A DNA stretch of 64,000 nt from Thermococcus barophilus MP (lineage in GTDB: Archaea > Methanobacteriota_B > Thermococci > Thermococcales > Thermococcaceae): the NCBI RefSeq assembly GCF_000151105.2, contig NC_014804.1, forward strand, positions 496,001 through 560,000. The letters are read 5' to 3'. A model generated the notes under the pieces. It saw nothing but the letters and a program-made list of their open reading frames with translations, searched no databases and had not been told where the DNA came from. Positions 36,612 through 46,341 of the stretch are shown one piece after another. Both the position numbers and the translations under genes were made by a program. Within the stretch, counting starts at the first letter, position 1, and each line of letters opens with the position of its first letter.

Positions 36612-37610
36612 ATGAAAAAATTCATGACCCTAGTGTTGTCCTCAGTCATCCTTATCTTTACCGGCATAGCTTTTGGATCAGTTAATTTGCCTTTTTCTAA
36701 GATTTTGAGCACATTCACCCTTGAAAATTTAAAATTAGCAGTATATGACCCCAAGAAACTTGGCACAACTGAGACGATAATACTTCAGATAAGAATGCCC
36801 CGTGTGCTACTTGCATATCTTGTGGGACTCAGCCTTGCCTCTGCTGGAACAGCTTCCCAAGCTCTGTTTAAAAATCCTCTTGCCGATCCTTACATATTAG
36901 GAATAAGTGGTGGAGCTGCTGTAGGTGCCGCCTTGGCGGCTTTGTATTTTCCAACACACATGGGGATTTTTGCCCTTGTTGGAGCTTTGATTTCAGTTGG
37001 TATTGTTTACAATATTTCAAAAATTGATGACCACATACCGGTGGATACACTTTTATTGGCAGGAATCGCCTTTGGGTTTTTTGCTCATGCTGTAACCTCG
37101 TACCTCCTTTATGTTGGAAGAGAAAGAATCCACATGGCAATTTTCTGGCTCATGGGGACATTCAACGGGGCAACGTGGGATGATGTCAAGCTTGTTCTTT
37201 TTTCATCTATTGTGGGATTTTCATTTTTGATGCTTAGGTGGAAAGAGCTAAACCTTCTGCTTTTTGGAGAAGAGAGCATAGCACTCGGCTTGGATTTGAA
37301 CTTCTATCGAAAAATTATAATATTTGTGATCTCCATGCTTACAGCGTTTGCTGTTGCAACAAGCGGAATAATTGGATTTGTTGGACTTATAAGTCCTCAT
37401 GCCATGCGTTTAATGTTTGGACCAAACCACAAGAACCTCTTACCAGCAGCAGCTCTCTTTGGAGGGTCATTAATGGTATTTGCAGACTTACTGGCAAGGA
37501 TAGTACTAAAACCTGCTGAAATACCTGTAGGCATAATAACGGCTCTGTTTGGGGCGCCTTTCTTCATTTACCTCCTTATGAAGCGTAAAAGGGGGGAACT
37601 TTATGCTTGA
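36612..37610 (+). CDS. FecCD/BtuC family ABC transporter permease
   Basis: 332 residues with about ten membrane helices. RMPRVLLAYLVGLSLASAGTASQALFKNPLADPYILG is the family signature, and GFVGLISPHAMRLMFGPNH is the coupling region. Takes up iron-siderophore, cobalamin or similar metal complexes. GGTGG precedes the ATG. The ATPase gene overlaps its end by 8 bp. No substrate-binding protein gene is next to it. Confidence 0.92.
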   Translation: MKKFMTLVLSSVILIFTGIAFGSVNLPFSKILSTFTLENLKLAVYDPKKLGTTETIILQIRMPRVLLAYLVGLSLASAGTASQALFKNPLADPYILGISGGAAVGAALAALYFPTHMGIFALVGALISVGIVYNISKIDDHIPVDTLLLAGIAFGFFAHAVTSYLLYVGRERIHMAIFWLMGTFNGATWDDVKLVLFSSIVGFSFLMLRWKELNLLLFGEESIALGLDLNFYRKIIIFVISMLTAFAVATSGIIGFVGLISPHAMRLMFGPNHKNLLPAAALFGGSLMVFADLLARIVLKPAEIPVGIITALFGAPFFIYLLMKRKRGELYA

Positions 37611-38319
37611 AGTTAATATTTCATTCTCATATGGTTCACGAAGAATCCTCCATGATGTGGAGTTTTCTGCTCAAAAGAACTCTCTCCTTGCTATCATTGG
37701 CCCCAACGGTGCGGGTAAGTCCACTTTGCTAAAGTGCATGGTGGGTATTCTTAAGCCTGAGGGGTATGTGAACTTTAATAACATTAACTTGATTGAGTTA
37801 AAACCTAAAGAACGGGCAAAGTTTATCACCTACGTTCCTCAAACCTCCGTTCCGGAATTTGCCTTCACGATTGAAGAGTTTGTTGAAATGGGCACATATG
37901 CAACAAGGGGCGATATAAAAGAAGCCCTAAGGAAAGTTGGGATGTGGGAAAGAAGAAAAGAATTTGTGACGAACTTAAGTGGCGGTGAATACCAGCTTGT
38001 CCTCATTGCGAGGGCATTGGCCCAGGGAAGCGAGGTAATTCTTTTGGACGAGCCCACATCTCACTTGGATATCAACCACGCCCTGCTTGTAATGAACCTC
38101 CTAAAGGACATCAAAGAGGAGAAAATAGTTATAGCTGTTATGCACGACCTAAACTTGGCATTACAGTACTCTGATGAAATTATTCTGCTGAACAAAGGGA
38201 AGGTTGAGTGGAAAGGAAATACTAAAGACCTCAAACCGGAAGTTCTGGAAAGAGTGTACAGTGTCAAAGCCAAGATACTTAAGGTTGAAAATAAGCCAAT
38301 AGTTCTGGTGGAGATCTAA
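37603..38319 (+). CDS. FecE/BtuD family ABC transporter ATP-binding protein
   Basis: 238 residues. Walker A GPNGAGKSTLL (about 35-45), signature LSGGEYQLVLIARAL, Walker B VILLDEPTSHLD and H-loop AVMHDLNLA are intact, as in cobalamin and siderophore importers. It forms an operon with the permease. Its end meets the convergent NTPase gene with a 4-bp overlap. Confidence 0.93.
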   Translation: MLEVNISFSYGSRRILHDVEFSAQKNSLLAIIGPNGAGKSTLLKCMVGILKPEGYVNFNNINLIELKPKERAKFITYVPQTSVPEFAFTIEEFVEMGTYATRGDIKEALRKVGMWERRKEFVTNLSGGEYQLVLIARALAQGSEVILLDEPTSHLDINHALLVMNLLKDIKEEKIVIAVMHDLNLALQYSDEIILLNKGKVEWKGNTKDLKPEVLERVYSVKAKILKVENKPIVLVEI

Positions 38320-38831
38320 GGACTTAGTGCTTTCAAAAGCTCATGCGAGATTTCTTCCCTTATCTTTTCCCTGTTCTCCTCTGTTAGGACATAGAGCTTT
38401 CCTTTGTTTTTGAATCTATGCACCCATCTCCTATGCAGAGTTGCCAGCAGGGGCTTTTCACTCCTCAAAGCTTCCTCTATAACCTTTGCAAACTCCTTGC
38501 TCTTGAACTCCATCGCACCAATTTCGTCAATTATTATGACATCTGCATTTCGGATGGCTCTTCTTATTGCAGAAACTCCTATTTTGTCTAAATCTTCAAC
38601 ATTCACGAAATACTTTCCAACCCTGGGATATCCTTCTCCAACCCATGCTAAAGTGCCCTCTTCATTAGTATCAAGTGCCCTAATCTTAAATCCAACTCTT
38701 TTCCCTTGTTCTCTAACTTCCTGTGTGACCATCCCACCTATCCTAAAGCCACTCTTTCTGAGATCTTCTGCAATTTTAAGAACAAGAGTTGTTTTTCCTA
38801 CTCCAGGCACTCCCGTTACAAAGATCTTCAT
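38316..38831 (-). CDS. THEP1-type nucleoside-triphosphatase
   Basis: 171 residues starting MKIFVTGVPGVGKTTLVLKI (Walker A GVPGVGKTT), followed by GFRIGGMVTQEVREQGKRVGF and Walker B VIIIDEIGAMEF. This is the THEP1 family of NTPases first described from hyperthermophiles. ATG 38831 has GGTGATG upstream, so earlier in-frame codons are not used. Confidence 0.9.
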   Translation of the reverse strand: MKIFVTGVPGVGKTTLVLKIAEDLRKSGFRIGGMVTQEVREQGKRVGFKIRALDTNEEGTLAWVGEGYPRVGKYFVNVEDLDKIGVSAIRRAIRNADVIIIDEIGAMEFKSKEFAKVIEEALRSEKPLLATLHRRWVHRFKNKGKLYVLTEENREKIREEISHELLKALSP

Positions 38832-38893
38832 GGCATCACCAGAATCTTTTAACATTGCTTAAAAATTAAAAAATTGTGGAAATCAAAGATGTG

Positions 38894-40147
38894 TCAGCTG
38901 TTGTTTTCTTCGCCGCTCTCATTATGGTGGTCTTCGTGATGTCCCTCTTCATGATGATTCTCTTCCTTGTGCTCCCTGCCTTCTCTATGATGCTTTTCTT
39001 TTTCCTCCCATCTTACCCTTATGAGCTCCTTCTCACTGTGATACCTTGTTTTTATCATATCTCTAAGCTGAGCTAAAAGTTGCTTGGCTAACTCATAGTT
39101 CCCGTTATCATATGCTTGTTCTACTTGTTCCAATAGGCTCTTCTCCTCAGTTACATTGAATCCAAGCTCTTCAAGTCTCTCAATTATGTCTTCAAGTTTT
39201 TCCAGCTGTATCTTGAGCTTCATAGTTTCATTTTTGTGCATCATTACCTGCATCTCCTCACTGCCCATTTTTATGACAACCTCTGCAAGTGATTTGGCTG
39301 CAATGGCAAGTCCGTACGCTTTTCCATATTTCGTTTCATTATATGCCTCTTTAGCTTCTTGGAGGTGATCCTTTGCCCTCTCAAGGAGTTTTTCGGCGGC
39401 AGGAATAGAGGTGTTTGCAATTAATGATTCAGCAAGGGCTGTTCTGTTCTCTGCAATTTGAATAGCAAGCAAGGCATCTTCTGCGGATATGGTCGTATTT
39501 TCACAAGTTACATTGGCGTTAAGCTTTTCACGGATCCTTTCTCTAACCCTCTCTGTAATGTTCTCTGAATATGGAGTGTTTATTATAACGACCGCTGTAG
39601 TGTTCAGCAAATTGAGTATCTGAGTCTGATTTTCAAAATTGTCTTCGTCCACATAGATTATGATTGTCCTTCCAGTTATGTTTTCAGCTCTTCTAATTGC
39701 CGTTACATCCTCTCCGTAAACGATGACAACTTTAACATTTTTCATCAATTCGGAGTAGTTTTCAAATAAGTACTGAAGCACTGCAAGGTTGGTTTCATAT
39801 CTGTTTGCTCCCCATCTCCTGACATATGGTATTCCAAGATCTTGGAGGTCACTTAGATATTGATCAACTACAGCATTAGGACCTCCGATTACAAGAACTA
39901 AGTCCGGGGCTCTTGCAACTATCTCCGATGTAACATTTGGGTCGTAAATTCCCCACGGTGTTACAACCACAGATGCATTTAAGTACTCGGCAATTTTCTC
40001 AGCCAGAGCATGGTCAGCTTCATTATCACTCACTAATATTACTAAATTTAAGCTGGTTGCTGTTCCACTCTGAGCCTTTGATAAGGGTGCTGCACTTGCT
40101 AAAACCAAAAACCCAAACAAGAGAGCAAGTATTTTTCTTCCCATCAT
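38894..40147 (-). CDS. Secreted protein with cell-wall-binding-repeat-like N-terminus and His-rich tail
   Basis: 417 residues with a signal peptide (ILALLFGFLVLASAAPLSKA). Residues about 32-200 have the pattern LVILVSDNEADHALAEKIAE, VLVIGGPNAVVDQYLSDL and RRWGANRYETNLAVLQYL, as in putative cell-wall-binding repeat 2 and Thermococcales S-layer domains. The middle (about 210-370) is helical and coiled-coil. The last 35 residues are a His/Glu tail (for example EENHHEEGHHEDHHNES), suggesting metal binding at the surface. GAGGTG precedes the ATG. Its closeness to a FecCD importer suggests, but does not prove, a metal role. Confidence 0.7.
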   Translation of the reverse strand: MMGRKILALLFGFLVLASAAPLSKAQSGTATSLNLVILVSDNEADHALAEKIAEYLNASVVVTPWGIYDPNVTSEIVARAPDLVLVIGGPNAVVDQYLSDLQDLGIPYVRRWGANRYETNLAVLQYLFENYSELMKNVKVVIVYGEDVTAIRRAENITGRTIIIYVDEDNFENQTQILNLLNTTAVVIINTPYSENITERVRERIREKLNANVTCENTTISAEDALLAIQIAENRTALAESLIANTSIPAAEKLLERAKDHLQEAKEAYNETKYGKAYGLAIAAKSLAEVVIKMGSEEMQVMMHKNETMKLKIQLEKLEDIIERLEELGFNVTEEKSLLEQVEQAYDNGNYELAKQLLAQLRDMIKTRYHSEKELIRVRWEEKEKHHREGREHKEENHHEEGHHEDHHNESGEENNS

Positions 40148-40445
40148 GCGCTTTCACCTCACTTATTTCTACTAAAAACGTTGTATTTAAGCTTTTTTCA
40201 CGAAATCGTCAATTAACATTCACGTTTGTTTATAAAAAAGCCCCCATATCTCTTTTTGTCCTTTTTATCGTTAACAACCGTTTTTAATCGTTTATTATTG
40301 TTTAACCTCGAAAATAATGTTCGTTTTTAGGATTTTAGTGGTTAGCTACAGCAAATCTCTGATATATTCGCCACATCTTTGATTTTTAAATTTATAAAGA
40401 ACAAAGCTTAAATCAGAAATTTGAGAAGTTCATTAGGTGGTGGAA
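40148..40445. other. AT-rich intergenic region with divergent promoters
   Basis: About 300 bp with no gene. TATA-like ATTTATAAAG near 40390 serves the following gene. On the other strand a TATA-like region near 40185-40195 serves the secreted protein. Repeated GTTAAC/GTTTAA-type words occur at 40265-40310 but no clear operator. I see no structured RNA. Confidence 0.5.
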
Positions 40446-41507
40446 ATGAAGCTTAAGTACAAGCCAGAGGAACTTACCAAGCTCCCAAGGAGTGTTGAGT
40501 ATAGAGATAAGAAAGTTTACCTCATTGATCAGAGGCTTTTACCTCGGGAGTTTAAGGTCATATCTCTAAGCACTGTTGAGCAGGTTGCAAAAGCCATAAA
40601 GACAATGCAGGTGAGAGGTGCTCCAGCTATAGGAGCAGCAGCTGCTTTTGGTTTAGCCTTATATGCCGAGAGGAGCAGGGCAGAAACAAAGGACGAGTTT
40701 TTTAATGGATTTTACAGGGCATATGAGATCCTGAAAAACACCCGTCCGACAGCGGTGAACCTTTTCTGGGCTCTCAATAGAATAAAAAAACTTGTCGAAG
40801 AACACAGAGAAGACAGCTTAGCTGAAATAAAGCGCTTGATAGTCAGGGAAGCTCAGAAAATAGCGGATGAAGATGTTGAAGCAAACCTAAGGATGGGACA
40901 CATTGGAGCCGAAATTCTGCCAGAGGGGAATGTACTAACTCATTGTAACGCCGGAAGCTTGGCGACTGTTCATCTCGGCACTGTTGGTGCCGTTTTAAGG
41001 GTTATGCACAAAGAAGGAAAGCTCAACTTACTGTGGGTTGACGAGACAAGGCCGGTTCTGCAGGGTGCCCGCTTATCTGCGTGGGAGTATCACTATGATG
41101 GTATTCCACTCAAGCTCATTGCCGATAATATGGCCGGCTTTGTAATGCAGCAGGGAAAAGTTGATGCCATAATTGTTGGTGCCGATAGAATCGTTGCAAA
41201 TGGCGACTTTGCAAATAAGATTGGAACTTATACTTTGGCTGTATTAGCTAAGGAGCACGGGATTCCATTCTTCACAGTTGCACCGCTATCAACAATTGAC
41301 ATGAGCCTTAAGAGCGGCGAGGAGATACCAATTGAAGAGCGCAGCAGGGAGGAAGTGCTGACATGCGGCGGCTGTAAGATAGCACCAGACGTTGATGTCT
41401 ACAACCCAGCTTTTGATATTACGCCTCACAAGTATCTGACGGCAGTAATAACAGACAAAGGCGTTGTTTATCCTCCATTTGAGAGGAACTTGAAAAAGTT
41501 GTTTTGA
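40446..41507 (+). CDS. mtnA: S-methyl-5-thioribose-1-phosphate isomerase (eIF2B-like fold)
   Basis: 353 residues. MQVRGAPAIGAAAAFGLALY, ADNMAGFVMQQGKVDAIIVG and GADRIVANGDFANKIGTYTLA are MtnA signatures, with the catalytic Cys in LTHCNAGSLAT and Asp in the GADRI motif. It isomerises MTR-1-P to MTRu-1-P in methionine salvage. The related ribose-1,5-bisphosphate isomerase is shorter, so MtnA is preferred. ATG 40446 has GGTGGTGG upstream. Confidence 0.88.
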   Translation: MKLKYKPEELTKLPRSVEYRDKKVYLIDQRLLPREFKVISLSTVEQVAKAIKTMQVRGAPAIGAAAAFGLALYAERSRAETKDEFFNGFYRAYEILKNTRPTAVNLFWALNRIKKLVEEHREDSLAEIKRLIVREAQKIADEDVEANLRMGHIGAEILPEGNVLTHCNAGSLATVHLGTVGAVLRVMHKEGKLNLLWVDETRPVLQGARLSAWEYHYDGIPLKLIADNMAGFVMQQGKVDAIIVGADRIVANGDFANKIGTYTLAVLAKEHGIPFFTVAPLSTIDMSLKSGEEIPIEERSREEVLTCGGCKIAPDVDVYNPAFDITPHKYLTAVITDKGVVYPPFERNLKKLF

Positions 41508-41565
41508 GGATTTGGAGGATAAACTTTAATTTTCCCAACATCTTTCTTATATTCCGGTGATGCTC

Positions 41566-42702
41566 ATGCAGTTCTTCAGCTTAAAGACGAGGATAGTCTT
41601 AGGGGAAGGAAGCTTGGGCTACATAAAGAGCATTGCAAAGAAGCACAGCAGAGTTTTAATATTCTCAAGCAAATCAATGAGAGTTCACGGGTTTTTAAAT
41701 GAGGCAATGAACTATGTGGAAGATGCAAATGCAGAGGTTGAAGCAATAACAGGAGTTCCAGCAGAGCCGAGCTATGAATACGTCGAAAGTATAATGCCAA
41801 AGGTCAGAGAGTTCCAGCCAGACTTGATAGTTGCCTTAGGCGGAGGAAGTGTAATAGATGTGGCAAAGGCAGTTAAGGTTTTCTATGATGGCACAGAGCT
41901 TAAGTTTGAGGAGGTTGCATTCATAAGCCGCTTTGAGAAGCCAAAGCCAATTCCTAAGCTCAAGACTCCATTAATAGCAATCCCTTCAACGAGCGGAGCC
42001 GGGAGTGAGGTTTCAGCGGCGAGTGTTCTTAAAAAAGGAGATATTAAATACAACTTGGTAAGCTTTGAAATTGCGCCAGAGTTTGCAATTCTTGATCCAA
42101 GGTTGCCGAGGACAATGCCAAAAGAAGTTGCAAGGAACAGCGGACTGGATGTTCTGGTGCACGGAATTGAAGCTTATACAACAACCGCAGCGACACCTTT
42201 CAGCGATGCAATGGCGATCAAAGCCATAAAGCTCGTCTACAAGTGGTTACCGCTCTCAGTTCAAGGTGATGAAAAGGCAAGAGAAAATGTCCACTACGCA
42301 GCGACAATGGCCGGAATAGCTTTTCTTAATGCCCGCTTAGGATTGTGCCACAGCTTAAGCCATAAAGCGGCTTGGATTGCCCCTCACGGCTTGTTAAATG
42401 CAATATTCTTGCCCTATGTTATGGAGTTCAACATGAGGAGCGAATATGCAAGAAAACGCTATGCAGAGATAACAAGAGAGCTGGGCTTTAACACTGCTCA
42501 AGAGCTGATTGAAGTCATCAGAGAGTTCAATGAGATGCTTGGAGTTCCAAAGCTGAGTGAACTTGTAAGTGAGGAAGAATTCCTATCAAAGCTTGACGAA
42601 ATGAGCGAAAAAGCCTACCACGATCCGCTGATAAACTTCAACCCAGTTGAGCCAAGCATTGAGGAAATAAAGGAGCTGTATAAGAGAGCCTTCTATGATT
42701 GA
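41566..42702 (+). CDS. Iron-containing alcohol dehydrogenase
   Basis: 378 residues of the Fe-ADH family. ALGGGSVIDVAKAVKV is the NAD(P)-binding glycine-rich motif; metal ligands lie in SGLDVLVHGIEAYTT and GLCHSLSHKAAWIAPHGLLN. It interconverts alcohols and aldehydes or ketones, likely NADP-linked in Thermococcales; the substrate cannot be told. ATG 41566 has GGTGATG upstream. Its stop overlaps the convergent hepT gene. Confidence 0.9.
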   Translation: MQFFSLKTRIVLGEGSLGYIKSIAKKHSRVLIFSSKSMRVHGFLNEAMNYVEDANAEVEAITGVPAEPSYEYVESIMPKVREFQPDLIVALGGGSVIDVAKAVKVFYDGTELKFEEVAFISRFEKPKPIPKLKTPLIAIPSTSGAGSEVSAASVLKKGDIKYNLVSFEIAPEFAILDPRLPRTMPKEVARNSGLDVLVHGIEAYTTTAATPFSDAMAIKAIKLVYKWLPLSVQGDEKARENVHYAATMAGIAFLNARLGLCHSLSHKAAWIAPHGLLNAIFLPYVMEFNMRSEYARKRYAEITRELGFNTAQELIEVIREFNEMLGVPKLSELVSEEEFLSKLDEMSEKAYHDPLINFNPVEPSIEEIKELYKRAFYD

Positions 42703-43107
42703 AGGATTTCTTTTACCCTTTTTACAAATCGTCTCACGGCGTCAAGGGAATTTATTACCTCAAAAATCTCTTCCCCATCAATATCATAGTACTCATGAGC
42801 GATAGCATTACGGTAGAACACAAGACTCTCCAGCACAGTTTGAAGATTTTTGTCAATGATTCCAGCTTTTCCAAGCTCTTTAAAAATCGCTCTATATGTC
42901 TTTGGAATTCCCAACCCATATGCGAGGATTAATTCCTCCCCCAAGTCTATTACCCTAATTTAAAATAACAAAGATAAGCATTGAAGAGGCATAAAATGTT
43001 TTTCTATCCCTTAGATCATCAACGTTCTTAATCTCCATGCTATCTAAATCACTAAGAAACCTCTCTATATCGCTGATAATCTTTCCAATTCTCTCGATGT
43101 CAAACAT
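42693..43107 (-). pseudogene. hepT: HEPN toxin HepT, frameshifted
   Basis: From ATG 43107, which overlaps the mntA stop, the frame encodes MFDIERIGKIISDIERFLSD and ends at a TAG (42955-42957) after LIFVILN. Shifting by one base in AAATTAGGG (about 42954-42961) restores the rest: RVIDLGEELILAYGLG followed by the RNase motif RNAIAHEYY (RxxxxH with Tyr target) and a normal C-terminus. The joined product of about 137 residues has the full HepT length. So it is either an inactivated toxin or a sequencing indel. Confidence 0.8.
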
Positions 43108-43465
43108 TGCTCAGTACCCTCTTCAGATGCCTTTCTAAAAGGGGTTTAAAATCCCAGTACTCCTTGAATGCTCTTGCTTTTATTCTATGGAGCTTTTTTT
43201 CATCTCTAACGAACAACGGCTTTCCTTCACTAAGAACTCTGAAGCGGATATATATCGGCAAATCCCAGAAAATTGAAATATCAATCTTTCGTGAGGAAAA
43301 GCTCAAGATTTCACGCCTTTGGGCTTTGGTTATTTTAGGTTCAGTTATCACGCAAATATCATAATCGGAATATGGTTTAGCTTTTCCAGTAGCCTGAGAA
43401 CCAAAGAGATAAACAGCAATGATCCATGGATACAGCTTTAATTCCTCGACAACTTCCTCAATCAT
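43100..43465 (-). CDS. mntA: MntA-type nucleotidyltransferase antitoxin
   Basis: 121 residues. VYLFGSQATGKAKPYSDYDICVI is the GSxxxG...SDxD signature of minimal nucleotidyltransferases. MntA antitoxins AMPylate the tyrosine of HepT to silence it. Its stop overlaps the hepT start, the usual gene order. The ATG at 43465 is preferred; no clear ribosome site is visible and a TATA-like element lies about 25 bp upstream, so translation may be leaderless. Confidence 0.85.
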   Translation of the reverse strand: MIEEVVEELKLYPWIIAVYLFGSQATGKAKPYSDYDICVITEPKITKAQRREILSFSSRKIDISIFWDLPIYIRFRVLSEGKPLFVRDEKKLHRIKARAFKEYWDFKPLLERHLKRVLSNV

Positions 43466-43516
43466 CAGTTGCAAATTGGTATCAAAATTAATAAAGGTTA
43501 CTAATTATCCACTAAC

Positions 43517-46294
43517 ATGCATATCCTCCTTAGAAAAGCCATTGAAGAAAAGTTTGGCAGGCTTAATGAACTCCAGCTTAGAGCTTTTAGTGAGATTAGC
43601 TCAGGAAAGAGTGTTTTAATTATTGCTCCCACGGGAAGCGGAAAAACTGAAGCTGCTGTTCTGCCCGTTTTAGATGCAATTTTGAAGAATGGTTTAAAAC
43701 CAATCTCCGCCCTCTACATCGCTCCCATCAAAGCTCTGAACAGGGATCTGCTTGAACGTTTGGAATGGTGGGGAGCTAAAACTGGGATTAGAGTTGAAGT
43801 AAGACACGGCGACACTTCCGCATATAAAAAAGCAAAGCAGACAAAAAACCCTCCACACCTTTTGATAATCACCCCCGAAACTCTTGGAGTTATTTTGACA
43901 ATGAAATCGCTCAGAGCTTATTTGAAAAATATCAAATTCGTCATTGTTGACGAAATAGCAGAGCTCGTTGACAATAAAAGAGGAGTACAGTTAATTTTGG
44001 GTCTCGAGAGGCTTTCTGAGATTGCGGAATTCCAGAGAATTGGATTAAGCGCCACAATTGGAAATGAGGAGGAGATAAAGGAGTGGTTAAAAGCTGATGT
44101 CATTGTAAAGCCTTCACTCAGAAAGGAGTATTCAGTAAAAGTCCTCTTCCCCTCTCCTGATGAAAGAGATTTAAAGCTTGCTGAAAAGTTAAAGCTTCCT
44201 GTAGATGTGGCGACTCGTTTGAGGGTTCTCTGGGATATTGTGGAGAAGCATAAACGGGCTTTGATTTTCACAAATACAAGGCAGTTTGCTGAAATCTTAG
44301 CTCATCGCTTAAAAGCTTGGGGCAAACCAGTTGAAGTTCATCATGGAAGTTTGTCAAAAGAAGCGAGGATACAAGCTGAGAGGTTCCTAAAAGAGGGGAA
44401 AATCAAAGCTTTGATATGCACTTCTTCTATGGAGCTCGGCATCGACATAGGAGACGTGGATGTTGTCGTTCAATACATGAGTCCGAGACAAGTAAACAGA
44501 CTAATTCAGCGCATAGGGAGAGCAAGGCATAGATTGGGAGAAGTTAGCAGGGGCTACATAATCACGGCTAATGTTGAGGATTATCTTGAAAGCCTAATAA
44601 TAGCTCAAAGAGCTATTGAAGGAAAGCTTGAGAGAGTTAAGCCGTACGAAAATGCTCTCGATGTCTTAGCTCACTTCATTGTCGGCTTGCTGATTGAATA
44701 TAAACATCTACCAAAGGATAAGCCATTTGAGATTGCCAAGAGAGCTTACCCATACAGAAACTTAAAATGGGAGGATTATGAAGGAGTTTTAAACATCTTG
44801 CAAGAGGCTCATCTGATAGGCTGTGATGAAGATAAAGGCATTCTCTTCTTGAGGAGAGGAGCTTATGCTTATTACTACGAAAATCTCTCAACAATTCCCG
44901 ATGAGATATCTTACAGAGTTTTTGACGTTTCAAGCGGGCATATAATAGGTCGTTTGGACGAGAGCTTTGTCATGGATTTGGAGGAGGGAACGGAGTTCAT
45001 AATGAATGGCAAAAGTTGGATCCTTCTTGGTATTGATGAAGAAGCAAAGCTGCTCAAAGTGAGAGAGAGCAAAAGCCTTGAGAGTGCAATTCCGAGCTGG
45101 GAAGGTGAGATGATTCCTGTTCCTTTAGAAGTCGCTTTGGATGTTGGAAGACTGAAAAGGGAGTTGCTGTTTGACTTTGAGAGAGCGAAAAGGATTATTA
45201 AAGATGTTGAATTTAGTGAGGAAGAGCTGAGGAAAGCCAAGGAAATTCTCGAAATGCAAGAGCCTTTAAGCACAGATAGAGATGTCGGTATTGAATCCCT
45301 GCCAAAGGCTCTTGTAGTCCATGCGGACTTTGGGAATCAGGTTAATGAAGCCATTGGAAGATTTGTGTGGAGTTTTCTCTCAATGAGATATGGTAAAGTT
45401 TTCACAATGAGAGCGCAAGCCCATGCAATTGTGTTTAAAACTCCATTTCAGCTCAATCCGAGTGAAGTGAAAAGTTATCTCCTCCAAGACGGCAGAGCTT
45501 TGCCCTTTGTGATTTCAAAAAGCTTAAGGGGGAGCATAATTTACAGATGGAGAATGCTGAACGTGGCAAAGAGGATTGGCGCTTTGAGGAGAGAAGCTAA
45601 AATAAGAAAAATCGAGAGACTTTTTGAAGGCACGATAATTGAGAAGGAAACCCTAAATGAGCTTTTCCATGACAAGCTCGACATCGAGAATGCAACTGAA
45701 ATTTTGGACAAAATAAAAAGCGGCATAATTAGAATTAAAACCACCTTAAATTCTGAACCTTCACCATTAGCAGAGATGAATATAAACATCGGCGGAGAGT
45801 TCCTAATTAGCGGAGAGCTTGAAAAAGATGAAATCCTTGAGCTGTTCAAACAAAGGTTGTTGGATACTGAAGTTATGCTGGTGTGTATAAACTGTGGCTG
45901 GAGCTCAAGAACGAAGGTTTCCCGCTTGAGGGAGCGCTTAAAGTATCTGGAGTGTCCCAAGTGTTCTTCAAGAATGATTGCCGTTGCTCATCCAATTGAT
46001 GCAGAAGAATTCCTCAAAGCTTTTAAAAAACTCAAACAGAGTAAAAAGCTGGAAAAAAGTGAGGAGAGAGCCTACAGAAAGCTAATAAAGGCAGCCGATT
46101 TAGTTCAGAGTTACGGCTTCGATGCAGTTTTGGCTTTAGCGAGCTACGGGACGGGGCCAGATACTGCAGCCAGACTTTTGAGCCAGTACAGAGGTGAGGC
46201 GCTACTGGTTGCTCTGATGGAGCGTGAAAGGGAGTTTATAAGGACGAGGAGATTTTGGGTGGATGGGAGAGATGGGAAAGTGAGAAAAGACTGA
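43517..46294 (+). CDS. Lhr-type DEAD/DEAH box helicase with zinc-finger domain
   Basis: 925 residues. Motif I APTGSGKTEAA (about 38-48), motif II VVDEIAEL (DEIA variant), motif III LSATIGN, and helicase-C motifs including QRIGRARHRLG identify superfamily 2, Lhr group. A winged-helix and Lhr core region follow, and a CINCGW...CPKCSS zinc ribbon near 790-830. Lhr proteins unwind branched DNA and RNA:DNA hybrids. It diverges from the toxin-antitoxin pair. Confidence 0.87.
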   Translation: MHILLRKAIEEKFGRLNELQLRAFSEISSGKSVLIIAPTGSGKTEAAVLPVLDAILKNGLKPISALYIAPIKALNRDLLERLEWWGAKTGIRVEVRHGDTSAYKKAKQTKNPPHLLIITPETLGVILTMKSLRAYLKNIKFVIVDEIAELVDNKRGVQLILGLERLSEIAEFQRIGLSATIGNEEEIKEWLKADVIVKPSLRKEYSVKVLFPSPDERDLKLAEKLKLPVDVATRLRVLWDIVEKHKRALIFTNTRQFAEILAHRLKAWGKPVEVHHGSLSKEARIQAERFLKEGKIKALICTSSMELGIDIGDVDVVVQYMSPRQVNRLIQRIGRARHRLGEVSRGYIITANVEDYLESLIIAQRAIEGKLERVKPYENALDVLAHFIVGLLIEYKHLPKDKPFEIAKRAYPYRNLKWEDYEGVLNILQEAHLIGCDEDKGILFLRRGAYAYYYENLSTIPDEISYRVFDVSSGHIIGRLDESFVMDLEEGTEFIMNGKSWILLGIDEEAKLLKVRESKSLESAIPSWEGEMIPVPLEVALDVGRLKRELLFDFERAKRIIKDVEFSEEELRKAKEILEMQEPLSTDRDVGIESLPKALVVHADFGNQVNEAIGRFVWSFLSMRYGKVFTMRAQAHAIVFKTPFQLNPSEVKSYLLQDGRALPFVISKSLRGSIIYRWRMLNVAKRIGALRREAKIRKIERLFEGTIIEKETLNELFHDKLDIENATEILDKIKSGIIRIKTTLNSEPSPLAEMNINIGGEFLISGELEKDEILELFKQRLLDTEVMLVCINCGWSSRTKVSRLRERLKYLECPKCSSRMIAVAHPIDAEEFLKAFKKLKQSKKLEKSEERAYRKLIKAADLVQSYGFDAVLALASYGTGPDTAARLLSQYRGEALLVALMEREREFIRTRRFWVDGRDGKVRKD

Positions 46295-46341
46295 ACACAT
46301 CTATTGTTAACCTGTCTCTTAGACACTCCGAAAAGTTATTA

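Noticed and set aside
40265-40310. GTTAAC-type words as SurR operators
   Set aside because: Only partial matches in an AT-rich gap, and neither neighbour is a known sulfur-regulated gene.
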